From contig CM073891.1 of assembly GCA_037176705.1 (NCBI GenBank), forward strand, positions 91,594,327 through 91,658,326: a stretch of 64,000 bases of DNA, written 5' to 3'. Source of the DNA: Molossus alvarezi (Eukaryota; Chordata; Mammalia; Chiroptera; Molossidae). The notes below the pieces were generated by a model, which ran no database searches, had not been told where the DNA came from, and saw only the letters and a program-made list of their open reading frames with translations. The position numbers and the translations under genes are program-made. Positions 1 to 12,571 of this stretch are shown piece by piece (positions within the stretch are counted from its first letter, which is position 1; every line of letters begins with the position of its first letter).

Positions 1-860
1 GGGGGGGGGGGGTAGGGATTGTTGGGGGGGAGAGAGAGAGAGAGAAACTCACCCAGGGGAAGGAAGGGGGTGGGGAAAGGCACAGGCCTACTCCATGGAG
101 AGAGCCATGCTGGGTCCTCTTTCCTGAGGGCTTTTATCTGAGGTCTCAAAGAAGGTCTCAATAGAATATTCATGCCGCCCCACACCCCCACCCTGCCTCC
201 CCCAGGCTCCTCAGGGTCGTGGTTTCCACGGACTGGTTGGCACTAGGGGCGGGGATCTTTAGTCATTGCAGCTGGTCCTGACATTAGCCACGGAGTCATC
301 CTGCCTGATTTTGCTGCTTCTCTGGGCCTGGTGCTGGAACACAGCTGAAGTCTAGATGTCAACTCCAGGGGTTAACGCTTAAGGGAGTGGTCATGCAAGG
401 GCTTGTAGTTTTGCCCTTGCTAGGCGCCCGAGGTTCTCTGCGCTGGTGACCGGCTGCACCTGGCCCATCATTCCTGCTCTGCTTATGCCTGTCTAACTGC
501 CTACTGCATATTTAGTATTCCCTATGGGACAGGCATTTTTTATGTTTTACTCCATTTAATGTTCATATTAACTGCTCCAAGAACAAATACCTTAGAATAC
601 TTTTTCCTTATTGTTATAGATGAAGGTACTAAGCATTTTGAAGAACACTAGGCTGATGGAATTTAAAGAGACAATATTTGAACCCACACACTTTATTCCA
701 AATGCTGCCATACGTTTAAGTACAAGGAGGGAGAGAATTAATAAAAAGATATGTTTTTAGATGATTTTAAATAGATATAATTTGGTTGGTAAATTGAATG
801 TTTTCTGCATATTATTTCTAATATTTTTTTCCATCTTAACCATTTATAAGTTTACAGTTC
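1..860. other. unique intergenic DNA with G-run start
   Basis: Begins with G-runs and a GA dinucleotide tract (1-46), then moderately GC-rich sequence to about 480 and AT-rich sequence after it. Apart from the possible MIR I see no gene. By mammalian synteny the GPR37 5' end should be beyond this edge. Confidence 0.5.
505..700 (+). mobile_element. possible MIR SINE
   Basis: GGGACAGGCATTTTTTATG … ATTTAATGTTCATATTAACT … TTATAGATGAAGGTACTAAG is compatible with a diverged MIR. Confidence 0.4.
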
Positions 861-1002
861 AACATGTTAAGTACATTCTCATTGTGCAGCCAATCTCCGG
901 AATTGTTTTCATCTTACAAAACTGAAACTCTGCTTATGAAACAACTTTCCCATTCTCTCCTCCCCAGCTGCATTTATCTTTTGATAGTTATTAATCTATA
1001 CT

Positions 1003-1330
1003 TTTTTTTCATTGAATTTATTGGGGTGGCACTGGTTAATAAAATTATATAGGTTTCAGGTGTATGATTCTGTAATCCATCATCTGTATTTTGTATTGTG
1101 TGTTCACCACCAAAGTCAAGTCTCCTTCCATCACCATTATCCCCCCTTTACCCTCTTTACCTCCCCCAACCCTTCCCCTTTGGCAAGCACCATACAGTTG
1201 TCTGAGTCAATGAGGTTTTGTTTGTTTGTTTGTTTTGCTTAATTGCCTTCACCTTTTGCACCCAGCCCTGTAACCCCACCCCTCTGACAGCTTGTAACAA
1301 CTGTACATATTTATGGAAAGAAATGAAAAA
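1003..1330 (-). mobile_element. old L1 3' UTR fragment
   Basis: Contains ATTTATTGGGGTGGCACTGG, GTTTCAGGTGTATGATTCTG and TGTGTTCACCACCAAAGTC, the reverse of a common chiropteran/mammalian L1 3' end. A TTTG microsatellite lies at about 1216-1236. The boundaries are approximate. Confidence 0.7.
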
Positions 1331-1750
1331 AACATTTTCTAAAAATTTCTACTGTTTTTTTTTTTTGCATTCCTTTTAAGAAGAAAATACCTATACTTCT
1401 CTTGTGAATTGAAATGTATTTTTATAAGCTCCAAATGACCTTTTTTTGTTTCCATTTACTCCATCTTTAAAGGAAGGGCTATACTTGGCATGAGGTCCAT
1501 CAGACTAGGATATAGTTCCCTCTTGGAATATTTTGGGTGCAGAAGGAGAGGAAAGGGATACATTTAGAGGTGCATATTATTTCTTTGAAAATACTATTTT
1601 CTCTGTTTTGATTGGCAACTGGAAATTAACTAAGATAGGGCACTATTTTTCTGTGCATGATAAACCAGGACATGTGAAAACTAGATGATGTATCATATCC
1701 ACTGTGGCTTTGGCACCAAATAAGGTCCCTGGGCTTCCCAGATGATGAGC

Positions 1751-2091
1751 ACTACATGGAGGGACCTGGAAAAGTATTATCCTAAGTGAAATAACAGAGA
1801 AAGACAAGTATCATATGATCTCACTTATTTGTGGAATGTAATGAACATAACAGTCTTAGGAATGGGATAGTCCCAGAAACGTGGAAGTGGGGTACAGACT
1901 GACAATCCCCAGAAGAGGGGGTGGTGGGGGGAGAGATAAACCACAGAACTTATATGCATGTATGCATGAACAATGGACATGGACAACAAAGCTGGGGACA
2001 GGACAGGGAGAGAGGGGGAGGAGGGAATCATTGGGGGGAAAAAGAAGAAACATCTGTAACAAAAATAAATTAATTAATTAATAAAAAAAAA
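1751..2091 (+). mobile_element. 5'-truncated L1 3' end
   Basis: Last codons of ORF2 (SEITEKDKYHMISLICGM-like) followed by the 3' UTR (GGTACAGACTGACAATCC, ATGGACATGGACAACAAAG) and a TAAT-rich tail. It matches the 3' ends of copies A and D. No clear target-site duplication was found. Confidence 0.85.
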
Positions 2092-2312
2092 TTTCTTTGA
2101 GAGCTTCTCCACTTATTCCCCATACTTTTCTATGAGGTGGTAGATTAGGTTTATACTTCATTACTTTTGTACTTGATGTACATGGATTAGAAATCTCCCA
2201 GTTTCTGAAGAGTGGCTGTTAGTATTCCACATTTACCTGCCCTGGTAAAGGGTTTCTTTTCTTTTCTTTATTATTATTATTTTTGTTGTTGTTAAATAAT
2301 CCATTGGTCATT

Positions 2313-2349
2313 AAAATTTTTTTTTCCCTTTATTGATTTGAAAGAGAGA

Positions 2350-2385
<36 letters not shown>

Positions 2386-2533
2386 TCAATGAGAGAGAAC
2401 ATCAATTGGCTGCCTCCTGCATGCCCCCCACTGGGGATCAGGCCCACAACCCGGACATGTGTCCTGACCAGGAATCGAGCCAGCATTCTCTTGATGCATG
2501 GGTTGATGCTCAACCACTGAGCCACACTGGCCA
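2313..2533 (-). mobile_element. VES-type SINE
   Basis: tRNA-derived head (CTGGCCAGTGTGGCTCAGTGGTTGAGC on the minus strand), (CT)n body and ATCAATAAAGG-type tail. GTCATT at both ends is a weak duplication. First of four SINEs in a row. Confidence 0.9.
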
Positions 2534-2595
2534 GTCATTTTAAAGGCTGAGGGAGTTAGACGTTTGGTAAAGTTACCATTTTAAATTCAAGTCCC

Positions 2596-2822
2596 CCCCA
2601 TTTTTTTTTTTTTTTTTTTTTTATACTTTGTTCAGATAGAGTGGGAGGGAGAGAGAGAGAGAGAAACATCAACATGAAAGGGACACATCGAGTGGTTGCC
2701 ACCTGCACGACCCAACCAGGGCCGGGGACAAACTGCAACCGAGGTACTCGCCCCTAGCGGGAACCGAACCCGGAACTCTCTGGTCCGCAGGCCAACGCTC
2801 TGCTTAGCAAACCGGTCAGGGC
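2596..2822 (-). mobile_element. VES-type SINE
   Basis: Head CCCTGACCGGTTTGCTAAGC, body, and a 23-base poly(T) on the plus strand. Duplication TCAAGTCCC at 2587-2595 and 2823-2831. Confidence 0.93.
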
Positions 2823-2860
2823 TCAAGTCCCTTTTGAGGAGATCATCTCCATACATTTTT

Positions 2861-3110
2861 TTTTTTTTTTTTATCCTTACCCGAGGATATTTTTCCATTT
2901 TTTGTTCAGGTAGAGTGGGAGGGAGAGAGAGGAAGAGAGACAGAGAGAAACATCGATGTGAAGGGACACATCGAGTGGCTGCCACCCGCGCAACCGACCA
3001 GGGCCGGGGACAAACTGCAACCGAGGTACGTGCCCTTAGCGGGAACCGAACCCAGGTCTCTCAGGACCGCAAGCCGATGCTCTAACCACTGAGCAAAACT
3101 GGCCAGGGCT
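2861..3110 (-). mobile_element. VES-type SINE
   Basis: Complete copy with a perfect 16-bp duplication ATCTCCATACATTTTT at 2845-2860 and 3111-3126. Confidence 0.95.
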
Positions 3111-3190
3111 ATCTCCATACATTTTTAAATGATATATAAATTTTTCAAAAATTAAGAAATGTATGTGGGAAATCCTCCAAGTAATTTTTT

Positions 3191-3390
3191 TTTTACTCTT
3201 TAACCGAGGATATTTTTCTATTGATTTTTTTCAGATGGGGGGGGGGTGAGAAAAACACTGATGTGAGAGACACATCAATTGGTCAGGGATCAAACCCACA
3301 ACAGAAGGCACATGCCCTTGACGGGGAATCAAACCTGTGACTCTGGTCTGCAGGCCAATGCTCTAACTGCTGAGCCAAACCAGCCAAGGT
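3191..3390 (-). mobile_element. VES-type SINE, body deleted
   Basis: Shorter and more diverged, with the CT body replaced by a G-run. Duplication CAAGTAATTTTTT at 3178-3190 and 3391-3403. Confidence 0.9.
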
Positions 3391-3403
3391 CAAGTAATTT
3401 TTT

Positions 3404-4576
3404 TGTCTATTTGCAAGCTTAAGATATATCTCAAAGTACTTTTAAGTATATTATACTAATGCAAGTATTATATTGTAAATGTTTGATTTGCCTTTAAATA
3501 AATGGGTCAAATGTGTTTGTCTGGTTTGTAATTACGTGTCATAACTGGGCTACAGCGGGGCCTGCCTATACAGGGATACAAACATAGTGAGCCTCAATAC
3601 CGGTTCACAGTCTATGAAAGAGAAGGACACAGTTGTTGGTTTTTTTAGATATTTATTCTTATTACATGTTATTTAAAGGATTCTTTTTAAAAAATTTAAA
3701 GAAATTTTTGAAAGGAAGTCTAATCCTATAAAAATTAAAAAGTTCTAAGCAAATGTTTATTGAAGTTCATTTTGTTGCCCATGGGAAGGTTTCTATTCCT
3801 GCTCTACCCATGTTATCACATACTACCAAGGAAGAAGCACTCAGGGCCCTGTGGATAGAGAACCAGGCCATTTCCCAAGGCAGGAAATCATGTGTTCGGA
3901 CATGTGCATAAACATTCTCACAGCTAATCCAAGAGACACTCACACTAGCTGGACACACCTCCTTTCTCCGATTCCCATCTCTCATCTCTCCTCTGAACTC
4001 TTTCCATTTCTAAATTTTCTTTTCCTCATCTCTATATATTTATTGGGTCTATGTAGTATTTTCTTCAGCTAGTCTCTCAGTTTTCCAAGCTTCTTTATTG
4101 TGTGATTTTCTCTTAGTTTATAGTATCTGACATTTATCTGTTTGTTTTCTTTTTGCTCATAAACTTACATGTCATTTTTATGTTCTGTCCATAGAGTCCA
4201 CATTCCCTGTTTTTTGCCTTATAAACTCAGTCACTCACTTTCTCTTCTTTTTCCCACAAATGTGTCATTTTATTTTATTTGCCAAGGTAAGTTAAATTTC
4301 CACTCTCGTTTCTTTTGTTTTTATTCTTCTTTTCCCTTTCCAATAAATAAAAAAGAATAAAAATTAAATTCACAGACAAGATTCAAATTAATCATTTGTT
4401 TTCATATTAATTATGCTTGGTATATTCTGATTTTTAATGAAAGAAGGACATTTTATTTAACCACATAAAATGCATTTAATTTATATGCTCTAGAGCTGAT
4501 CTCCCAATCAATTGCTAATGAGAAGCAATTTTTTTAATCCATTATAATATAAACACAAGCCAGCCTTCTCTTTTCC
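3404..4576. other. intergenic, nothing recognised
   Basis: AT-rich sequence without long frames or repeat signatures that I know. Short frames at 3767-4072 and 4169-4360 look like chance. Confidence 0.5.
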
Positions 4577-4594
4577 GCCGTTATCTTAGCTTTT

Positions 4595-4830
4595 TTTTTT
4601 TTTTTTTAATCCTCACCCGAGGACATTTTTCGATATTTTGTTCAGATAGAGCGGGAGGGAGAGAGAGAGAAACATCGACATGAAAGCGACACATCGAGTG
4701 GTTGCCACCCACACGACCCAACCAGGGCCGGGGACAAACTGCAACCAAGGTACGTGCCCTTAGTGGGAACCGAACCTGGTCTCTCTGTACCGCAGGCCGA
4801 CGCTCCAACCGCTGAGCCAAACCGGCCAGG
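4595..4830 (-). mobile_element. VES-type SINE
   Basis: Complete copy with a perfect 18-bp duplication GCCGTTATCTTAGCTTTT at 4577-4594 and 4831-4848. Confidence 0.95.
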
Positions 4831-5109
4831 GCCGTTATCTTAGCTTTTGATCGTACCTCCGCACTCATCAGGTTAGAGTCCTAGTGACTTCAGTAGCCTA
4901 GGAAACTCCCTCTGCTCCCTTACCCCCAAAACTTTTACCAGCCACTCTAAGGAAATCCAGGTGTCTCTTCTCTCTGAGAATTGACTTCTTCCTGCTTCAC
5001 AGTGTACTCAAAGCCTTTCCAGTTAGATCCCCTAATGGTGCTCCTGCCAAAATAACAAAAATACTAGTTATAACATCAGAAAATGATTTTTTAAATGCTT
5101 AACCAATCT

Positions 5110-6180
5110 GGCACAAAATTGAGGAACAAAGTCCAAATCTGAAGTGAAATTAAGAACACTGGGAGGTAAATGACAAAGTTAGCTTTGGTATCAGTAGTTT
5201 TTGACAATCTCATGGTCTGACTGGGTGGAAGGAGGCAGGGGTGAAGCCTAAACCCTGAGTACAGCTTGGACCGCAGCCTACCAAACCCCGAGAGTAAAGG
5301 TGAATGAGAGATAAATTTTCTCCTTAGAAGAGGATAACAAAGAAACTTGTCTGTCTAGAACTTGACGCCTCCTCTGAGGATTCATAACCATTAGCAAGCT
5401 TTCAGCTAAGCCTCTAGTCCAAATTATCACCACTTTTGTTGTGTGAAGAAAGTTTGAGCAGAAATTTTAATTTCAAGTAGTCCTGGCTTTAATTCGTTTA
5501 AAAAATAGAACTTTAAGAAATTGAAAAGACAAACATTACAGGAATCCAGTGAAAGAATTACACAGCAGATTTGCATAGCTGAAGAGAGAATGACTGAATC
5601 TGTGGGGGGAATAAAATTGTCCAGAAGTGAGAGCAAGAGTAGGAAGAGTGGAGGGCAGAGTGAAAGGTCTTTGCAGCTACTGAAATTTCAGAAAGAATAG
5701 CTGAAATATTTAAAGAGACGAGGGCTAAAGATTTTCCAGAACTGGCCCTGGCCGGTTTGGCTCAACGGTTACAGCGTCGGCCTGCGGTCCAGAGAGACTC
5801 GGGTTCGGTTCCCGCTAAGGGCACATACTTCGGTTGCAGTTTGTCCCCGGCCCTGGTCGGTCGTGCGGGAGGCAGCCACTCGATGTGTTCCTTTCACATC
5901 GATGTTTCTCTCTCTCTCTCTCTCCCTCCCACTCTATCTGAACAAAAAATGGAAAAATGTCCTCAGATGAGGATAAAAAAAAAGAAAAAAAGAAAGAAAA
6001 GAAAAAATATAAATTAAAAAATAATAAATAAATAAAGATTTTCCAGAAATGTAAAGGACATCAATATTTAGATTTGGGAAGCTCAATTAATCCCTACAAG
6101 AAAATGATAAATACTCACCTCAAAACATTATAATAAAATGTAGGGACCTCTACAGACAAAGAAAAGATAATAAGCCACAG
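5110..6180 (+). mobile_element. old HAL1/L1M-type ORF1 relic, split by a SINE
   Basis: Blocks such as GGAATCCAGTGAAAGAATTA, GCTGAAGAGAGAATGACTGA and AGATTTTCCAGAA…GGACATCAATA resemble ancient mammalian L1/HAL1 ORF1. The VES SINE at 5742-6033 interrupts it. It is strongly diverged with no open frame, so the family call is tentative. Confidence 0.55.
5742..6033 (+). mobile_element. VES-type SINE
   Basis: CCCTGGCCGGTTTGGCTCAA head, long A-rich tail. Duplication AAAGATTTTCCAGAA at 5727-5741 and 6034-6048. Inserted in an old L1/HAL1 relic. Confidence 0.95.
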
Positions 6181-6184
6181 TTTT

Positions 6185-7311
6185 TTGCTCTCAATAATTT
6201 CACAGTCTGTAGAAACAAGAAGGACACAACCTGCCATATTTACAGCAGTTACTTTTGGAATGAGAGGCTCTCATGATAATTGTTTCCATACATACTATTT
6301 TGTCCCTTCATCCTTTCATTTCTCCCATGACCCCATTAACAGAAAGAGTGACTCCTGCAGACTTATTTTGTTCTGGCTCCAGTAAGTCCTGAGAATCCAG
6401 AACCTCAAGGATGGAAGTCTCTCTAAACAGGGTAGAGACTGAACATCTCTTGTCTCTGTACTGCTCTTTGTGATTCTCTAATTTCTCACATTTTCGATCT
6501 TTATTGCTGGTCTATGTCCATCATATACTCCTGACTACATTTGTATACGTAGCTGACTTCTCAGTGCATCATGCACTTTGTTTCTCTTCTGGACCCAAAG
6601 GATCATCCTTTCTATGAGTCAAAAGAGGGACACAAAACTGTATAAGAGAATGACCATAACCTCACACACCATGCACACAGGTACACATGCTTGCACACAT
6701 TTCCAAGGAGCTGTGAATGCTAGATTAGGGGAAACCACTGGAGTAAGGCTCCAGGAGAACTGGGAGAGGTCAAAGAAGTCCTTAGGAAGTGAGAGCAACT
6801 ACTACATTCATCAGCTTCCATCTGAAAAAGCAGGCAAGCTAGAGAAGAATGTCACTGAAGGGATTTTTCCTCTGCCTGTTTCTTCTAGGTGCTATGGACA
6901 GGTTCACTTACTACGATGTCATTAGGTCTATAGTAACCTCTACTCCTTCTCTCTGTCATCTCCTGACTTCCAGGTAACTCCCATTCATTCACTGAAGCCT
7001 TTAGTGTCTGACTCATGGTTTTCATCTGCACCTCGGGTTCCATTTCAAATTCCAAAATATGTGAAAATCTTATCCAGTGCCATCTTGGCTTTCTGTCTCC
7101 AAAGACTTTCACCTTCACTCAACATCAGTCATGCATTCCATGCCACATCCTGGGCTTTATAATTGCCTAACTTTTCTCCACGACTGAAATCTTAACCTGG
7201 AAGTCCCACTCTACACACAATTCTTACTCTTCCAGCTCTTTCACTTTGTTACTTCTGTTAAACATTGTCTTACCTTAGAGTGCTCAGTCCTGGAAACCAC
7301 ATCAGTGAACA
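6185..7311. other. intergenic, nothing recognised
   Basis: Holds a 115-codon frame at 6578-6925 with no recognisable domain and low-complexity residues; I do not call it a gene. The rest has no clear repeat signature. Confidence 0.45.
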
Positions 7312-7554
7312 CTTTTTTCTTTTAATTTTATTTTTATTACAAATGTTTCTCCTTTTTTACCCCATTGACACCCTCCTCCACATTCTCCCTCACCCTATTC
7401 CCGGCTTTGTTGTCCATGTCCATTGGTTATGCGTACATGCATATAAGTTCTGTGGTTTAACTTTTCCTCCCACAACCCCTCTTCTGAGGGTTATCAGTCT
7501 GTACCCTACTTCCATGTTTCTGGGTCTACCCTATTCCTCAGACTGTTAGGTTCA

Positions 7555-10500
7555 TTATATTCCACAAAAAAGTGAGATCATGTGGTATTTGTCTTTTTCT
7601 GCTTGGCTTGTTTCACTTAGAATAATACTTTCCAAGTTCCTCCATGTCATCTCAAAGAATAAAAGATCTTTCTTTCTTACAGCTGCATAGTACTCCACTG
7701 TGTACATGTACCACACCTTTTGTATCCATTCGTCCACTGATGGATACTTGGGCTGTTTCCAGATCTTAGCTATTGTAAATAGTGTTGCTATGAACATGGG
7801 GGTACATATATTCTTTATGATTGGTGTTTCAGGCTTCATAGGGTATATTTCTAGAAGTGAAATCACTGGGTCAAATGGCAGTTCGATTTTAAATTTTTTG
7901 AGGTAACACCATATTGTTTTCCATACTGGTTGCACCAGTCTGGATTCCCACCAGCAGTGTATTGGAGTCCCCTTTTCTCACACCCTCGCCAACACTTGTT
8001 GTTTGATGATTTGTTGATGGCGGCCATTTTGACAGGTGTGAGGTGATACCTCATTGTTGTTTTAATTTGCATCTCTCTGATGATTAGTGATGTTGAGCAT
8101 TTCTTCATATGACTCTTGGCCATTTGTATGTCCTGTTGAGAGAGGTGTCTATTCAGCTCTTCTGCCCATTTTTTAATTGGGTTCTTTGTCTTCCTTTTGT
8201 TGAGTTGTATGAATACTCTATATTTTACAAATTAACACCTTATCTGATGTATCATTGGCAATGATGTTCTCCAATACAGTGGGTTGCCTTTCCATTTTGA
8301 TGGTTGTTTCTTTTGCTGTGCAGAAGCTTTTTAGTTTGATGTAGTCCCATGTGTTCATTTTCTCCTTTGTTTCTGTTACCTTAGGTGATGAATCAGTGAA
8401 AATTCTGCTGCGTATGATGTTAGAAAATTTGTTGCCTACATTTTCTTCTAGAATTTTTATGGATTCATGCATCACATTTAAGTCTTTTATCCAGTTTGAG
8501 TTTATTTTTTTTGTATGGTGTAAGTTGATGGTCTAGTTTTATTTTTTTGCGTGTAGCTGTCCAATTTTCCAAACGCCATTTATTAAAGAGGCTGTCTTTA
8601 CTCCATTGTATGCTCTTGCCACCTTTGTCAAATATTGAGCATATTGTCTTGGGTCCACTTCTGGGTTCTTTGTTCTGTTCCACTGGTCTATATGCCTGTT
8701 CTTGTACCAGTACCAGGCTGTTTTGATTACAGTCACTTTGTAGTATAACCTGATATTTGGTATTGTGATCCCACCTACTTTGTCCTTCTTTTTCAAGATT
8801 GCTGTGGCTATTCGAGGTCATTTTTGGTTCCATATGAACTTTTGAAGTATTTGTTCCAGTACTGTGAAATATGTCGTTGGTATTTTTATGGGGATTGCAT
8901 TAAATCTATAGACTGCTTTGGATAATATAAACATTTTAATAATGTTAATTCTTCCAATCCATGAACAAGGTATGTGCTTCCACTTTTTCTATATTTTTCT
9001 CTATTTCTTTTTTCAGTGTCCTGTAGTTTTCTGCAAATAGGTCCTTTATTTCTTTGGTTAAGTTTATTCCTAGGTATCTTAATTTTTTTGCCACGATAGT
9101 AAATCGGATTGCTTTTTCAGTTTCTCTTTCTGTGAGTTCATCGTTGGTGTATAAGAATGCCATCGATTTCTTGACGTTAATTTTGTATCCTGCTACTTTG
9201 CCAAATTCATTTATTAAATCTAGTAGATTTTTGATGGAGTCTTTAGGGTTTTCTATGTATAATATCATGTCATCTGCATATAATAGAGTTTCACTTCCTT
9301 TTTTTCAAATTTGGATCCCTTTTATTTTTCTTCATGTCTAATTGCTGTGGCTAAGACTTCAAGTACCATGTTAAATAAGTGTGGCGAAAGTGGGCATCCT
9401 TGTCTTGTTCATATTCTTAAGGAAAATGCTTTTAGTTTCTGCCTATTGAGTATGATGTTGGCTGCAGGTCTTTCATATATGGCCTTTATTATGTTGAGAT
9501 ATGATCTCTCTATTCCCACATTGCTGAATGTTTTTATCAAAAATGGATGCTGGATTTTGTCAAATGCTTTTTCAGCATCTATTGATATGATCATGTGGTT
9601 TTTATTCTTCATTTTATTTATTTAGTGTATCACCTTTATTGATTTGTAAATATTGTACAAGCCTTGCATCCCTGGGATGAATCTCACTTGGTCATGGTGA
9701 ATAATTTTTTTGATGTATTGCTGGATCTGATTTGCTAGTATTTTGTTCAGGATGTTGGTGTCTATGTTCATCAGGAATATTGGCCTGTAGTTTTATTTCT
9801 TTGTAGTGTCTTTTTCCAGTTTTGGAATTAGAATTATGCTGGCCTCACAAAACGAGTTTGGAAAGTTTCCTTCTTCTTAAATTTTTTGAAATAGTTTGAA
9901 AAGAATGGGTGTTAGTTCTTTTTTGAATGTTTGGTAAAACTCCCTCTTGAAGCTATCCAGGCCTGGGCTGGGAGAGTCTTGATTACCTGTTCAGTTTCCT
10001 TAGTTGTTATTGGTCTGTTCACATTTCAATCTCTTTCCGGTCCAGTTTTGGGAGACTATATGTTTCTAGAAATTTGTCCATTTCGCTTAGATTGTCAAAT
10101 TTGTTGTCATATAATTGTTCATAGTAGTTGTTAATGACCTTTAGTATTTCTGTGGTGTCAGTTGTTAATTCTCCTCTTTCATTCTGATTTTGTGTATTTG
10201 GGTTCTCTCTCTTTGTTTCTTGGTGAGTCTAGCTAAGGGTCCATTAATCTTGTTTATCTTTTCGAAAATCCAGCTCTTTGTTTCATTGATCCTTTGAATT
10301 GTTTTTTTGGTCTCTCTGTCCTATATTTCTGCTCTGATCTTTACTATTTCCTTCCTTCTTCTAGCCCTGGGATTTTCTTTTTGTTTTCTTTCTAATTCTT
10401 TAAATTGTGAGGTTAGACAGTCTATTAGAAGTTTATCTTGTTTATTGATGTAGGCCTATAGTGCTATGGACTTCCCTCTCAGAACTGCTTTTGCTGCATC

Positions 10501-11625
10501 CCATAAATTTTGTGTTGTTGTGTGTTCATTTTCATTGGACTCCAGGAAGTTTTTAATTTCTTCCTTAATCTCTTTGGTAACCCATTCATTTAATAACATG
10601 CTATTTAGCTTCCATGTGTTCGAATGTCTTTGCATGTTCTTGTTCCAATTGATTTCTAGTTTCATGCTATTGTGATTGAGAAGATGCTTGATATTATTTC
10701 AATCTTCTTGAACTTGTAGAGATTTAGTTTGTGTCCTATCATGTGGTCTATCTTTGAGAATGTCCCATGTGCACTTGAGAAGAATGTGAATTTTGTCATT
10801 TTGGGGTGTAATTCTCTGTAGATAGCTATTAAATCCATTTGTGCTAGTGCTTAATGTAGAGTCTCTGTTTCCTTGTTGACTTTTTGTCTAGAGGATCTAT
10901 CCAGTGATGTCAGCGTGGTGTTTATGTTCCCTGCTGTGATTGTATTGTTGTTGATTTCTCCTTTGAAGTCCTCCAGAAGATTTTTAATATATTTTGGTGC
11001 TCCTATATTGGGTGCATATATGTTTATCAAGGTTATATCTTCCTGTTGGATAGATTTTTTCAATATTATGTAGTGGCCTTCTTTGTCTCTAGTTATGGCC
11101 TTCATTTTGAAATCTGTTTTATCAGATACGAGTATTGCTACCCCAGTTTTTTTTTTGCTTTCCATTTGCTTGGAAGATTTTTTTCTATCCCTTACTTTCA
11201 ACCTATGGGAGTCTTTTGTTGTGAGGTGGGTCTCTTGTAAAAAACATATAGATGAGTCATGCTTTCTTATCCAATCAGCTACTCTGTGTCTTTTTATCGG
11301 AGCATTCAGTCCATTTACATTTAAGGTGATTATTATTATTATTATTTTTATTTTTTTATCCTTGCCTGAGGACATTTTTTGATATTTTGTTCAGATAGAG
11401 TGGGAGGGAGAGAGAGAGATAGAAACATCGACATGAAAGGGACACATCAAGTGGTCGCCACCCACACGACCCAACCAGGACCGGGGACAAACTGCAACTG
11501 AGGTACGTGCCCTTAGTGGGAACCGAACCTGGGTCTCTCCAGACTGCAGGCTGATGCTCTAACCACTGAGGAAACCAGCCAGGGCTACATTTAAGGTGAT
11601 TATTGATATGTACTAGTTTATTGCC
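7555..11625 (-). pseudogene. L1 ORF2 remnant: endonuclease and reverse transcriptase (copy A)
   Basis: ORF2 supplies the nicking endonuclease and reverse transcriptase for target-primed retrotransposition. The endonuclease domain is visible at 11340-10851 (TLNVNGLNAPIKRHRVADWI, FLQETHL, INIYAPN). The RT core follows, including the palm motif (FADD-M-I-L-Y near 9270), [14 protein letters not shown] at 9580-9540, and a C-terminal segment ending SLFCGI with a stop at 7555. Multiple stops and frameshifts split it. A SINE sits at the very start of the ORF, and the native first codons also contain a TAG. Confidence 0.85.
11335..11586 (-). mobile_element. VES-type SINE inside L1 copy A
   Basis: Perfect 18-bp duplication ACATTTAAGGTGATTATT at 11317-11334 and 11587-11604. 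It separates the first ORF2 codons from the endonuclease and has the same orientation as the L1. Confidence 0.95.
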
Positions 11626-11715
11626 ATTTTTGTTTAGTGTGGTTATATTTTTGTTTCTATTTCTTCTACTAATTACAGCAGTCCTTTTAACATTTCTTGC
11701 AGTGTTGGTTTGGTG

Positions 11716-12571
11716 CTAATGTATTCCCTTAGCCATTTTTTTTTTGTCTTTGAAGCTCTTTATTTGACCTTCTATTTTAAATAACAGCCTTGTTGGGTAG
11801 AGTAGTCTTGGATTCAGATCCTTGTTTTTCATGACCTTGATTACTTCATGCCATTCCCTTCTGGCCTGTAGTGTTTCTGTTGAGAAGTCAGCTGAGAGCC
11901 TCATGGGGGTTCCTTTGTAGGTAACCTGTTGCTTATCTCTTGCTGCCTTTAGGATTCTCTCTTTGTCTTTAATTTTTGACATTTTAATTACTATGTGTTT
12001 TGGTGTGTGCCTGTTTGGGTTCTTCTTACTTGGGGCTCTCTGTGCTTCTTGAACTCGAATGCCTTCTTCCTTCACCAAATTAGGGTAGTTTTCTGTCACT
12101 ATTTCTTCAAATATATTCTCTAACCCTTGCCCATTTTCTTCTTATTTGGGGACCCCTATGATGCGAATATTATTATGTTTCCAGTTGTCCCACAGTTCTC
12201 TTTAGCTGTCTTCCTGTGTTTTAAGTGTTTTTTTCCTTTTGTTTTTCTGATTGGTTGGTTTTTTCTACCCTGTCTTCTAATTTACTGATCTAGTCTTCAG
12301 CTTCCTTTGCTCTGCTGTTTCGTCCCTCCAATGTGTCCTTTATTTCCAATATGTCATTCTTGATTTCTTCTTAGTGGTTTTTCATTTCCAATTGGTTGAT
12401 TTTCAACATTTCTATGTCCTTACTCATGCCTTTGAGCTTCCTGAAGATCATGGCTCTGTATTCTAGCTCTGTTAACTTGCTTAAGTGCTCCACATTTATC
12501 TCATTTTCAGTAGAGGTCTCTTGTTCTTTCATTTGGCTGTTGTTTTTTTTTGTTTTGTTTTGTTTCACCAT
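11716..12571 (-). pseudogene. L1 ORF1 remnant (copy A)
   Basis: The L1 ORF1 product is an RNA-binding trimer with coiled coil, RRM and C-terminal domain that coats L1 RNA. The frame starts MVKQNKTKKNN (ATG at about 12571) and reads QMKEQETSTENEINVEHLSK and a coiled-coil-like KINQLEMKNH, then meets an in-frame TAA at about 12371. The RRM/CTD part resumes at 12099-11716: RVQEAQRAPSKKNPNRHTPK, RILKAARDKQQVTYKGTP, PRLLYPTRLLFKIEG. The breaks rule out a functional protein. Confidence 0.85.

Noticed and set aside
420..480. Possible promoter or first exon of GPR37
   Set aside because: Short GC-rich stretch only; no coding match and no CpG island. Synteny alone is not evidence at this position.
2632..3085. 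117- and 129-codon frames with SLSLSLPPTL or RPNQGRGQTATEV repeats
   Set aside because: They are translations of SINE sequence; the same peptides recur at 4581, 5757, 26805, 34635, 45265 and 49870.
6578..6925. 115-codon plus-strand frame
   Set aside because: No domain, no relatives recognised, no splice or promoter context; consistent with chance.
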